Source: Agaribacillus aureus
GTDB lineage: Bacteria > Bacteroidota > Bacteroidia > Cytophagales > Cyclobacteriaceae
NCBI GenBank assembly: GCA_030442055.1
Contig: JAUJEB010000001.1
Location: 2,170,001-2,234,000, forward strand
Reading direction: 5' to 3'
Length of the DNA: 64,000 nucleotides
A program made the position numbers and the translations under genes. Positions 15,918-23,210 of the stretch are shown here, one piece after another. Every line of letters begins with the position of its first letter. The first letter of the stretch is position 1. The notes beneath the pieces are model-generated. The model was not told where the DNA came from and did not search any database. It saw only the letters and a program-made list of their open reading frames with translations.

Positions 15918-17195
15918 ATGCATAAAAAACCAGGCCAAAGCATTGACGAACTTACAGACCATTTCTTCAGACATGAATATGCCAAAATGGTGGCCGTCAT
16001 CGGGCATTACTTTAAAACTGAAAATCTAAACCTCGCCGAGGATATCGTGCAGGATTCTCTCCTGCAAGCCTTAAAGCATTGGGAGTTTCATGGTATACCG
16101 CCTAATCCTACCGCCTGGCTTTACTCGGTAGCTAAAAACAAAACCCTGAACGTATTAAAACGGGGGAATATAAATCGCAAAGTTATTGCTGAATCTATCA
16201 GTTTATCATCTTCTGATCCTGAAGTTTCAATTGCCGAAAATTTTTCTCCTCATAAAATTGCCGACAGTCTCCTGGAAATGATGTTTGTTTGTTGCCACTC
16301 CGCCCTATCCCGTGAAGCGCGCGTGGTGCTAATCCTCAAAACCTTGTGTGGATTTAACATTTCGGAAATTGCCAGGGCTTTTATCACCAACCATGAAACT
16401 ATTAACAAAAGACTGGTCAGGGCGAGAAAGGCGTTAAAAGAAAACCAGGTGCAATTTGAAATCCCTGAACAAGACCTCGGCCCAAGACTTTCCAGCGTAT
16501 TGGAAGCTATTTATTTATTATTTAATGAGGGTTACAACGCAACCACCGGTGATCATTTAATTCGCTATGAGTTATGCCTGGAAGCAATCAGGCTGACAAA
16601 ACTGATTGTTGATCATCCAAAATTCGAGAGCAACACAACAGCACATGCTTTACTTGCCCTGATGTATCTGAATAGTGCCAGATTTGAGACCCGTCTGGAT
16701 AGTGATGGCAATATACTGGAAATGTCTCAACAAGATCGCTCCCGATGGAATACAAAACTCATCAACCAGGGGTTGTTTCACCTTGATGAAATCAGGAATG
16801 CCAAAGAAATTGGGATCTATCCTATATTGGCAACCGTTGCCGCTCATCACGCCACCGCCGCCACCTACGAGGACACCGACTGGCGTTCAATTCTAACCCT
16901 ATATGATCAGTTGCTGACATTTGATAATTCTCCTGTTGTGAAACTGAATAGAGCAGTTGCCTTAGCTAAAGTTCACGGAAACCAGCAGGCACTGAAGGCA
17001 CTGGCCGCATTGGAAGCCACCGGGGCGTTGAGAAGCTATGCTCCTTTTTATGCTACCCTTGGCAGCCTCCAGATGGAAGAAGGTTTTTACAGTAAGGCCG
17101 AGATAAATTTCAGGCATGCGTTGCAGCTGACAGGTACCACGCCAAGCACGAAAGCACTAAATACTAAGTTGGCGGAATGTATTAAAAAAAATTAA
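15918..17195 (+). CDS. ECF42-type RNA polymerase sigma factor with C-terminal extension
   Basis: 425 residues from ATG 15918. Region sigma-2 is at about 13-80, with Ala-Glu-Asp-Ile-Val-Gln-Asp-Ser-Leu. Sigma-4 is at about 110-165, with Gly-Phe-Asn-Ile-Ser-Glu-Ile-Ala-Arg-Ala-Phe. A long C-terminal region of about 250 residues is TPR-like, with the Leu-Phe-Asn-Glu-Gly-Tyr motif and Pro-Val-Val-Lys-Leu-Asn-Arg-Ala-Val-Ala. This layout defines the ECF42 group, in which the extension replaces a separate anti-sigma factor. The frame is open back to 15669, but that 83-residue stretch is low-complexity and unrelated to sigma factors. A DGPF/YCII gene follows 73 bp downstream, the usual partner of this group. 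Confidence 0.9.
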   Translation: MHKKPGQSIDELTDHFFRHEYAKMVAVIGHYFKTENLNLAEDIVQDSLLQALKHWEFHGIPPNPTAWLYSVAKNKTLNVLKRGNINRKVIAESISLSSSDPEVSIAENFSPHKIADSLLEMMFVCCHSALSREARVVLILKTLCGFNISEIARAFITNHETINKRLVRARKALKENQVQFEIPEQDLGPRLSSVLEAIYLLFNEGYNATTGDHLIRYELCLEAIRLTKLIVDHPKFESNTTAHALLALMYLNSARFETRLDSDGNILEMSQQDRSRWNTKLINQGLFHLDEIRNAKEIGIYPILATVAAHHATAATYEDTDWRSILTLYDQLLTFDNSPVVKLNRAVALAKVHGNQQALKALAALEATGALRSYAPFYATLGSLQMEEGFYSKAEINFRHALQLTGTTPSTKALNTKLAECIKKN

Positions 17196-17268
17196 ATCAC
17201 CTTTGTCCCTATTTTAGAAGCCTGATTGTAGTAAGGTCAAATTATTGTCATCTAAAATTGTAAAAGCA

Positions 17269-17625
17269 ATGAAAGAGTTTATGTTATTTATCAGTACGGA
17301 AGGAGACCCGATGGCCTCACTATCAGCTGCGCAAAAACAACAGCATGTTCAAAAAGTAGGCGCCTATATTAAGGGGCTGGTGGAAAATGGCCAAATGAAA
17401 GCGGCCCAACCATTGGAAATGGCCGGTGTTAAAATCTCTAAAAAAGGAAGCACTTTCACAGATGGGCCCTTTAATGAGAGCAAAGAGGTGATCACGGGCT
17501 ATTACCACATCCTCGCCGGAGATTTGGATCAGGCAAAGGAGATCGCGAAGGCCGATCCAAGATTCAATGACGGGCATTGGACCATCGAGATACGGCCCAT
17601 TATGAAAGTCGAAGGAATCAACTAG
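17269..17625 (+). CDS. YCII-related DGPF-domain protein
   Basis: 118 residues from ATG 17269; a TTG 24 bp upstream is a poorer start. It contains the family's defining Asp-Gly-Pro-Phe followed by Asn-Glu-Ser-Lys-Glu, then Gly-Tyr-Tyr-His-Ile and a C-terminal Glu-Ile-Arg-Pro-Ile strand. The fold is a ferredoxin-like alpha/beta dimer. Genes of this type are regularly found beside ECF42 sigma factors and are thought to be their targets or signal partners; the biochemical activity is not established. It lies directly after the ECF42 gene on the same strand. Confidence 0.88.
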   Translation: MKEFMLFISTEGDPMASLSAAQKQQHVQKVGAYIKGLVENGQMKAAQPLEMAGVKISKKGSTFTDGPFNESKEVITGYYHILAGDLDQAKEIAKADPRFNDGHWTIEIRPIMKVEGIN

Positions 17626-17645
17626 CTTTCATCATAACCAATAGC

Positions 17646-17872
17646 AAAAAAGGACCTCCTGGCTAGTCTTATGGTATGCCAATGAAAATGGCAGCCATAA
17701 GGGAGCCAGCGGTCTGATCAACACCAGGGGAGAAATCACGAGCTCCGGTACATTAAATGAAATGAAGGAGATGGTAGAATCTGTAATGGAAAGTATAAAC
17801 GTGCTCAAAACTGGTGTAATCTTGCGACGTATGTGTGGGCAAAAAATCTCCCGAGACTTAAAACCTGGTTAA
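17646..17872 (+). pseudogene. Possible remnant coding fragment
   Basis: An open stretch after an in-frame TAG near 17641-17661 reads about 70 protein-like residues to the TAA near 17870-17872, including Trp-Tyr-Ala-Asn-Glu-Asn-Gly, Gly-Leu-Ile-Asn-Thr-Arg-Gly-Glu and an amphipathic Met-Lys-Glu-Met-Val-Glu-Ser-Val-Met-Glu segment. There is no start codon before the Met region, and the end overlaps the convergent HTH gene. I do not recognise the family. It could be the 3' end of a decayed gene or chance. Confidence 0.3.
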
Positions 17873-18073
17873 TTCAGACAAGGGAATTTCCAATGCTTGT
17901 GAAAGCTCGTAAAGTGAATAAAGCGTTGGGTTAACCCGACCATTCTCTAACTTTTCAATGGCTTGCCTGTCTTTGTCGCATGCCCTGGCCAAATCCGACT
18001 GACTCCAGCCTTTCTGAGCTCTCAGCTCAACAATTCTTCGGCCGATTTTTATTTTTAATTCATCCTTGGTCAC
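17858..18073 (-). CDS. XRE-family HTH regulator (antitoxin-like)
   Basis: 71 residues that are almost entirely a Cro/C1-type helix-turn-helix: Lys-Gly-Trp-Ser-Gln-Ser-Asp-Leu-Ala-Arg-Ala-Cys, then Lys-Leu-Glu-Asn-Gly-Arg-Val-Asn-Pro-Thr, then Leu-Glu-Ile-Pro-Leu-Ser-Glu-Leu. It probably acts as a dimeric DNA-binding repressor. It is divergent from a SymE-like gene, with a 97-bp intergenic region holding a nested 44-bp palindrome that starts 9 bp upstream of its start codon. The arrangement suggests autoregulation and control of the neighbour, as in toxin-antitoxin pairs, although function is not shown by the sequence. Confidence 0.88.
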   Translation of the reverse strand: MTKDELKIKIGRRIVELRAQKGWSQSDLARACDKDRQAIEKLENGRVNPTLYSLYELSQALEIPLSELTRF

Positions 18074-18081
18074 TGAACAAA

Positions 18082-18125
18082 TGTCAACTAATAGTGTGAC
18101 ATTTTTGTCATACTTTTAGTTGACA
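18082..18125. promoter_or_regulatory. Nested 44-bp palindrome, likely HTH operator
   Basis: Perfect 10-bp outer arms (18082-18091 and 18116-18125) share their exact centre (18103.5) with inner arms GTGTGACA (18094-18101) and TGTCATAC (18106-18113), which match at seven of eight positions. It lies 9 bp from the HTH start and 45 bp from the SymE-like start, and is the natural binding site for the HTH protein. Confidence 0.75.
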
Positions 18126-18147
18126 ATCTGTTGCTTTTTCATTTATT

Positions 18148-18171
18148 TACGTCATATTATTATATGACGTA
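18148..18171. promoter_or_regulatory. Perfect palindrome overlapping the SymE-like start codon
   Basis: 10-bp arms TACGTCATAT (18148-18157) and ATATGACGTA (18162-18171), perfect complements with a 4-bp spacer. The last base is the A of the ATG at 18171, so a bound protein or an mRNA hairpin would cover the translation start. The sequence differs from the 44-bp palindrome nearby. Confidence 0.7.
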
Positions 18172-18359
18172 TGAAAAACTTTAGAAAATTAAAAATCTAT
18201 CCAAAATCTCAGAACAGAACCTATGATAGCGTAACATTTCCCGAAATCAGATTAACCGGAAAATGGCTTAAGGAATTAGGCTTTAGAGAAGGCCAGGAGA
18301 TTCTAATCGAACAACAACAAAACAAGCTTATAATTACTCATGACAATAAGAATCATTAA
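18171..18359 (+). CDS. SymE-like (AbrB-fold) small protein
   Basis: 62 residues matching the SymE toxin family: a basic N-terminus, then Pro-Glu-Ile-Arg-Leu-Thr-Gly-Lys-Trp-Leu-Lys-Glu-Leu-Gly-Phe, a Gly-Gln-x-Ile strand, and a final Leu-Ile-Ile-Thr strand. In E. coli SymE is an SOS-induced toxin of AbrB-related fold that affects RNA and nucleoid state and is controlled by antisense RNA. Here the gene is instead divergent from an HTH regulator, and its start is covered by a perfect palindrome. A two-gene toxin/regulator unit is likely, but the toxin role is by family only. Confidence 0.8.
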   Translation: MKNFRKLKIYPKSQNRTYDSVTFPEIRLTGKWLKELGFREGQEILIEQQQNKLIITHDNKNH

Positions 18360-18426
18360 CGTTGGTTTGGTTACTATTCTGAATTATCAGTATTTTTAAA
18401 GCCTCAGCTGCTGAATCTATCTAAAA

Positions 18427-19038
18427 ATGAAATTATCAAAGTCAATGACCGAAACCGAGTTTGACAACGGGTATTGGTACGCGACTGAAATAAAAGAATT
18501 TGCCAGGGAAATCGGCATTCCGTCGGCATCAAAACTACGGAAAGATGAACTGGAGGCCCTGATCAAACATTTCTTAAGAACCGGTAAGGTAAAAAGTCCG
18601 GACAGGAAAAATATTTCCCGGCAGGGAATTAAAGATATAGAAAAAGGGCTAAGTCTTAGTCTTCCCATCGTCAACTATACCAGCAACCGGGAAACCAAAC
18701 AATTCATCGAGGCCGAGGCCGGCAAGATCATCCCGGACTTAAAAAAGAAGTCAGGCGCACGCTATCGCCTCAATCGCTGGCGAGAAGAGCAGATCAACAA
18801 GGGGATTAAAATAACTTACGGAGATTTAGTCAAACAATATATAAGCCTAAATCAGGTAGAAGGCCGTTTTGAGCAAATTCCTGTAGGCAGATATATTAAT
18901 TTCCTGGCTGATTTTTTAGCAGAAGAAAAGACCGCCACCCGGCTGCAAGCCATAGAGGCTTGGGAAAAATTAAAGACATTGAACATTCCTAAAAATTACA
19001 AGGCCTGGAAAAAACATGGGGACTCAAAAAGTGAGTAA
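18427..19038 (+). CDS. SAP-domain protein of unknown function
   Basis: 203 residues, basic and helical. Residues about 15-50 look like a SAP motif, the short helix-extended-helix DNA-binding unit: a Leu-rich helix, Gly-Ile-Pro-Ser-Ala-Ser-Lys-Leu-Arg-Lys, then Glu-Leu-Glu-Ala-Leu-Ile. The central part has Tyr-Arg-Leu-Asn-Arg-Trp-Arg-Glu and Ile-Thr-Tyr-Gly-Asp-Leu. No catalytic motif is seen. It starts 67 bp after the SymE-like gene on the same strand and may be read from the same promoter; whether it belongs to that unit is uncertain. Confidence 0.7.
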   Translation: MKLSKSMTETEFDNGYWYATEIKEFAREIGIPSASKLRKDELEALIKHFLRTGKVKSPDRKNISRQGIKDIEKGLSLSLPIVNYTSNRETKQFIEAEAGKIIPDLKKKSGARYRLNRWREEQINKGIKITYGDLVKQYISLNQVEGRFEQIPVGRYINFLADFLAEEKTATRLQAIEAWEKLKTLNIPKNYKAWKKHGDSKSE

Positions 19039-19227
19039 GGAAGGCTATTTTACCCGGGCGCCTTTTTCAGAAACCTGCAACGGTATCTGAATTTAACATT
19101 GCAGGGCATTCGCCTTCAACAACTTCAAGGTTGGGTCTGTCCAAAAATCTAGCACTTCAGGCAATCGCACATTTGAAGGAAATCAAAATTCTATTAGATT
19201 TAGAAAAAAGATAGATTATATGACGTT

Positions 19228-20076
19228 ATGACCGGTTTAAAGATCACAGCACCGATAGTTTCAACCTCATGGCTGGCTAAAAATTTGGATCACCCCGATC
19301 TGGTAGTTTTGGACGCTAGTTTGGCAAAACCAAATTCGCAGGAGTCAACAGAGCAACAGGCTCCTCTACAAATAAAAAATGCACGTTTTTTTGATATAAA
19401 AAACACCTTCTCTGACCAGGCCAGCGAGTTGCCAAACACCATGCCTTCCCCTGAGACATTTACTTCTGAGGCCCAAAGATTAGGAATTAATCAAAACAGC
19501 GCCATTGTTATTTATGATAATCTGGGAGTCTACGCCAGCCCCAGGGCCTGGTGGATGTTCAGGGTTATGGGCCATGAAAATGTTGCGATCCTCAACGGTG
19601 GTTTTCCCGCCTGGAGGGAAGAAGAACTTCCGTGTGAACCGGTCCTGCCTGTAAATGTACCACCGGGAGACTTCAAAGCCGATTTTAAACCCGCCCTGAT
19701 CTCAGATCTAAAACAGGTTTCCGCGGTTTATGATCAGCCCGATACCTTAATCATAGATGCGCGCTCCGAGGGGCGGTTTACCGGGGAAATTCCCGAGCCA
19801 AGAGCTGGTTTAAGGGGAGGCCATATCCCAAATTCCGTCAACATGCCTTTTGAAAAAGTAATAAAAGATGGTAAAATGCTCCCGGTTACCGCGCTAAAAG
19901 AAATATTCGATAACCTGGACCTCAAAGATAAAAAGTTAATCTTCACCTGTGGCTCAGGTGTCACCGCCTGTATTATAGCCCTGGCTTCAGACCAGGTTGT
20001 GCCCAATAAAAAATCCGTATACGACGGTTCCTGGGCTGAATGGGGGCAGTTTCCGGATTTACCAGCTGATTGCTAA
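19228..20076 (+). CDS. sseA: 3-mercaptopyruvate/thiosulfate sulfurtransferase
   Basis: 282 residues forming two rhodanese domains. The N-terminal one (about 1-145) is inactive and carries the family strand Val-Val-Leu-Asp-Ala and the Ala-Trp-Trp-Met-Phe segment. The C-terminal one holds the active loop Cys-Gly-Ser-Gly-Val-Thr-Ala, which is closer to mercaptopyruvate sulfurtransferases than to thiosulfate ones. It moves sulfur from 3-mercaptopyruvate or thiosulfate onto thiols or cyanide, probably in the cytoplasm as no signal peptide is seen. It heads a three-gene operon with a TfoX-like protein (12 bp) and a methyltransferase. The 11 bases at 19216-19226 match those before the SymE-like start. 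Confidence 0.9.
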   Translation: MTGLKITAPIVSTSWLAKNLDHPDLVVLDASLAKPNSQESTEQQAPLQIKNARFFDIKNTFSDQASELPNTMPSPETFTSEAQRLGINQNSAIVIYDNLGVYASPRAWWMFRVMGHENVAILNGGFPAWREEELPCEPVLPVNVPPGDFKADFKPALISDLKQVSAVYDQPDTLIIDARSEGRFTGEIPEPRAGLRGGHIPNSVNMPFEKVIKDGKMLPVTALKEIFDNLDLKDKKLIFTCGSGVTACIIALASDQVVPNKKSVYDGSWAEWGQFPDLPADC

Positions 20077-20088
20077 AATATTAAACCT

Positions 20089-20463
20089 ATGTGTGCCAAG
20101 CAAAAAAATTCAAGTGCCATTTCTCCCGAAAAGATAGCCTTGTACAACAAGCTTATTGAAACCAATCCCGATATCGAGCGGAAGGGAGATACGATGCCTT
20201 ATACCTCTTTCAACGGAAACATGTTTACCTATCTTTCCAAAGAGGGCTCCCTGGGCATCAGATTGCCAAAAGAGGCCCGGGAAGAATTCTTAAAAAAATA
20301 TGATACTACTTTGCTTGTATCATACGGAGCTGTTATGAAAGAATACGTATCTGTACCGGATCACCTATTAGAGCATACAGAGGAATTGAAGCCATACCTT
20401 GACCTAAGCTATGCCTATGTTCAAACGTTAAAACCTAAGCCAACAAAGAAAAAGAAAACATGA
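20089..20463 (+). CDS. TfoX N-terminal-like domain protein
   Basis: 124 residues resembling the small alpha/beta domain of TfoX/YjbR-type proteins: Tyr-Thr-Ser-Phe-Asn-Gly-Asn-Met-Phe, Leu-Gly-Ile-Arg-Leu-Pro, then Tyr-Gly-Ala-Val-Met-Lys-Glu-Tyr-Val and a C-terminal helix with a lysine-rich tail. No catalytic site or DNA-binding motif is evident. Its stop overlaps the next start in an ATGA, so it is translationally coupled to the methyltransferase. Function unknown. Confidence 0.7.
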   Translation: MCAKQKNSSAISPEKIALYNKLIETNPDIERKGDTMPYTSFNGNMFTYLSKEGSLGIRLPKEAREEFLKKYDTTLLVSYGAVMKEYVSVPDHLLEHTEELKPYLDLSYAYVQTLKPKPTKKKKT

Positions 20464-21182
20464 GCGACGTAAAGCCAGTCAATATTTTTGCAGAAGAAAC
20501 CCTAAATTTTGTACTACAACATGTAAATCCAAACGGGTTAAGGGTGTTGGAAGTAGGTTGTGGTTCCGGGGAGTTTGCGGCGCGTTTTATAGAAACAGGA
20601 GCTACCCTGGTGGCTTTAGACACCGATCAAGACGCGATTGAAGCAGCACATGCCAAAGGTGTCAACGCTATAAATACAAGTTTTCTGTCCTATGACGACG
20701 ATCCGTTTGATATCATCATATTTACCCGTTCGCTTCACCATATTCATGAACTTAAGACTGCCCTGGCCCAGGCCAAAGCACTGCTGAAGCCCACCGGAAA
20801 ATTGATCCTGGAAGAATTTGACCTTGCCAATGTTGACCACACCACCACCAGATGGTACTACGACATCCTGACACTATTGGCAGCCCTGATCCCAAATAGC
20901 GAATATGCGGAATACGTTGAAAACCCATTAAAAAGGTGGGAAGCGGATCATGCGCATGAACCACCCTTGCACACGGGAGACACAATGATCACTCATCTGG
21001 AGACACTTTTTAAGATAATTGCCCTGGAAAGGAACCCGTACCTGTTCCGGTCTATTGGTGATTTTGTCGGTGATAAGCAGTTGGTATATGGTTTGGCCAA
21101 AAAGGTGCTGCAAATCGAAAAGGGCCTGATTGACGATAAATCCATCCTCCCCTGTGGCTTGCGAATAATAGCGGAATGCTAA
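20460..21182 (+). CDS. SAM-dependent methyltransferase (class I)
   Basis: 240 residues. Motif I is Val-Leu-Glu-Val-Gly-Cys-Gly-Ser-Gly-Glu-Phe near 30-40, the acidic ribose-binding Asp follows in Val-Ala-Leu-Asp-Thr-Asp, and the post-motif segment is Leu-Lys-Pro-Thr-Gly-Lys. A Ser-Leu-His-His segment near 90 is common in Methyltransf_11/25 small-molecule enzymes. The start overlaps the preceding gene by 4 bp (ATGA). The substrate is not evident; it is the last gene of the sulfurtransferase operon. Confidence 0.85.
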   Translation: MSDVKPVNIFAEETLNFVLQHVNPNGLRVLEVGCGSGEFAARFIETGATLVALDTDQDAIEAAHAKGVNAINTSFLSYDDDPFDIIIFTRSLHHIHELKTALAQAKALLKPTGKLILEEFDLANVDHTTTRWYYDILTLLAALIPNSEYAEYVENPLKRWEADHAHEPPLHTGDTMITHLETLFKIIALERNPYLFRSIGDFVGDKQLVYGLAKKVLQIEKGLIDDKSILPCGLRIIAEC

Positions 21183-21227
21183 AATAACAGAGGCTTCGTC
21201 CAATGACTCAATCTAAATGAAACAAAC

Positions 21228-21773
21228 ATGAAATTTGACTTCTTTCCGGTTGATAAAACACGTTGGCCGGATTTTGAAAAACTTTTCGAAAGCAGGGGTG
21301 GCCCACACAGCTGCTGGTGCATGGTCTGGCGGAAAATTACAGGTGAAAAAGCCCGGTCTGACAAATCCCAAAAAAAGGAGGCAATTAAAAAACAGGTGGA
21401 GGACCAAATTCCAATTGGTTTACTGGGGTATTGTGACAATGAGCCGGTAGCCTGGTGTTCTATTGCCCCCAGGGAAACATATCGAAATTTGGGAGGAGAC
21501 GAGTCCAGGAAAAATGTGTGGTCATTGGTTTGTTTTTTCATCAAACGGGAATACCGCAATCAAAAATTGACCGCAGTACTAATTAAGGAAGCCATCGACT
21601 ATGCCGAAAAAAATGGTGCCAGGTATATCGAAGCCTATCCCGTGGCACCCGATTCCCCTTCGTACAAATTCATGGGAATCAAACCTACATTTGAAAGAGC
21701 CGGGTTCGAATTTGTAAAAAAGGCAGGAATAAGGAGAAATGTGATGATTAAACGAATCGGAGAAGCGCCATGA
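21228..21773 (+). CDS. GNAT-family N-acetyltransferase
   Basis: 181 residues with the GNAT fold: the core strand Ser-Leu-Val-Cys-Phe-Phe-Ile near 98-104, an Arg-Glu-Tyr-Arg-Asn-Gln-Lys-Leu segment in the acetyl-CoA loop position (a changed form of R/Q-x-x-G-x-G/A), and the C-terminal Phe-Glu-Arg-Ala-Gly-Phe motif. The N-terminal Cys-Trp-Cys-Met-Val-Trp segment is typical of a small GNAT subgroup. The substrate cannot be told. It lies 45 bp after the methyltransferase operon and may be separate. Confidence 0.82.
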   Translation: MKFDFFPVDKTRWPDFEKLFESRGGPHSCWCMVWRKITGEKARSDKSQKKEAIKKQVEDQIPIGLLGYCDNEPVAWCSIAPRETYRNLGGDESRKNVWSLVCFFIKREYRNQKLTAVLIKEAIDYAEKNGARYIEAYPVAPDSPSYKFMGIKPTFERAGFEFVKKAGIRRNVMIKRIGEAP

Positions 21774-22073
21774 TAGAAATGGCCTTGTATACTTATGATT
21801 TTTACGCCGGAGAAAAACAACAAATAACCGATCTATTCTCCGAATATTTTTTTAAGTTTATAGCATTATAAGATTTTCAACATATCAAAGTGGAATTTCC
21901 AAAATTTCGAATTTCCCGACAGGAAATTGATGCTCCTATTCTTATGCTTTTTAGGCAGGTATTTAGCGAGCGCATTTAATCACCTGTCGCTAACTCCAGT
22001 TACAACATTTAACTAACCACCGGGCTTTCAACCAATCGCGTTGGCTCCGCCCGGGATATTATCTCTATTTATT
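21774..22073. other. Intergenic region of 300 bp
   Basis: Contains two short open stretches with protein-like composition: ATG 21779 (30 codons) and GTG 21890 (29 codons ending at 21979). Neither has a recognisable family, and the region may be a decayed gene. No clear promoter or repeat is visible. Confidence 0.3.
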
Positions 22074-22919
22074 ATGAGTATTAAACATTTATGCCAAGGC
22101 TGCATGTTGAGTATATTTATCTGCTCCTGCACCTTTAAAAATCACGAGAAAAAAATGGAACAAAAATCAAATAAAACCATCGTACTGGAATTTTATAAAC
22201 ACATCATCGGTGAATGTGATATTTCATTGGTGGACAGTTATGTCCACGATCAATACATTCAACATAACCCGACAGTCAAAGATGGAAAGTCCGGGTTATC
22301 GGAGATGATAACATATCTTAAACAAATACCGAAGCCGGCTGAGCAAAAATCTCCCATTGTAAGAATTATAGAGGATGGAGATTTTGTAGCCGCTCACCTG
22401 GATTTGGTATTCATGGGTAAAAGGATGGCGGTCATGGACCTGTTTCGTCTTGAAGACGGAAAACTTGTCGAACACTGGGATGCCATCCAGGGCTATCCCG
22501 AGCAAGTTTCTGGTGAGTTCTCGATGACGGGAGGCGCTGCCGCTGTTAAAGGTATTGCGCTTACTGATAAAAATAAATCATTGGTTAAAAGATTCCTGCA
22601 GGAGGTCATTGACAACCAAGGAAAGGAAGTTCACAGCGATTACCTGAATCCAGACTATGTCGAGCATAATCCTGAGATCATAAAAACAGCCAGGAGATTG
22701 GATAACTATCTGGCTGATAGCTCAAATCGATCAAGGATAAAGATCCATAGGATTATCGGGGAAGGAAACTTTGTTTTGTTTCAATCCGAAGGCACAAAAA
22801 ATGGGCGCCAATTTGTTTTCTATGATATGCTAAGCATCGAGGATAATCAGATAGTGGAACATTGGAGCGTTGAGCAGGAAATTCCGGATTCCCTGGCTCA
22901 CACTAATGGGATGATATAG
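22074..22919 (+). CDS. Lipoprotein with two SnoaL-like (NTF2-fold) domains
   Basis: 281 residues from ATG 22074; an upstream TTG is less likely. The N-terminus is hydrophobic and ends in Ile-Cys-Ser-Cys, a plausible lipobox. Two SnoaL-like domains follow, about 35-155 and 170-280. Each has the Val-(V/L)-x-Phe-(Y/L) helix, Tyr-(I/V)-(Q/E)-His-Asn-Pro and a final Ile-(V/x)-Glu-His-Trp strand. The fold is a cone-shaped pocket used by aldol-type cyclases and isomerases, but also by ligand-binding proteins. The duplicated domains suggest a fused dimer. Activity and ligand are unknown. A strong terminator follows at 22936. Confidence 0.78.
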   Translation: MSIKHLCQGCMLSIFICSCTFKNHEKKMEQKSNKTIVLEFYKHIIGECDISLVDSYVHDQYIQHNPTVKDGKSGLSEMITYLKQIPKPAEQKSPIVRIIEDGDFVAAHLDLVFMGKRMAVMDLFRLEDGKLVEHWDAIQGYPEQVSGEFSMTGGAAAVKGIALTDKNKSLVKRFLQEVIDNQGKEVHSDYLNPDYVEHNPEIIKTARRLDNYLADSSNRSRIKIHRIIGEGNFVLFQSEGTKNGRQFVFYDMLSIEDNQIVEHWSVEQEIPDSLAHTNGMI

Positions 22920-22935
22920 CCAATTATAGCTGATA

Positions 22936-22968
22936 GTCGCCCGGTCGATAGCCCGGGTGACTTTTTTT
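22936..22968 (+). terminator. Intrinsic terminator
   Basis: 9-bp stem (22936-22944 with 22953-22961, including one G-U pair) and an 8-nt loop, followed by seven T residues, 16 bp after the SnoaL lipoprotein gene. A classical rho-independent terminator. Confidence 0.85.
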
Positions 22969-23210
22969 GGGATCAGGCCGTTAAAAGTGTGCTTGTCTTT
23001 TTGCCTTGTTTTGCTGTCAGGAGATTGATTCAAGCAAATATTTTTTAGACGTAATGTGATTTTCACTCGGCTCATGCGAATAATGGATAAAAGAAAATCC
23101 AAAAACATGGGAAAAAAGAGCACGACTAAAAGGTTAAGCTATCGCCATATTTCCGGGAAACATATTGTTCTTCTTAAATCCTCAATGATTAATTTTAATC
23201 AGACTACGGA

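Noticed and set aside
21700-21720. GGTTCGAAT-like string resembling a tRNA T-loop
   Set aside because: It is inside the GNAT coding sequence and no acceptor or anticodon stems can be formed around it.
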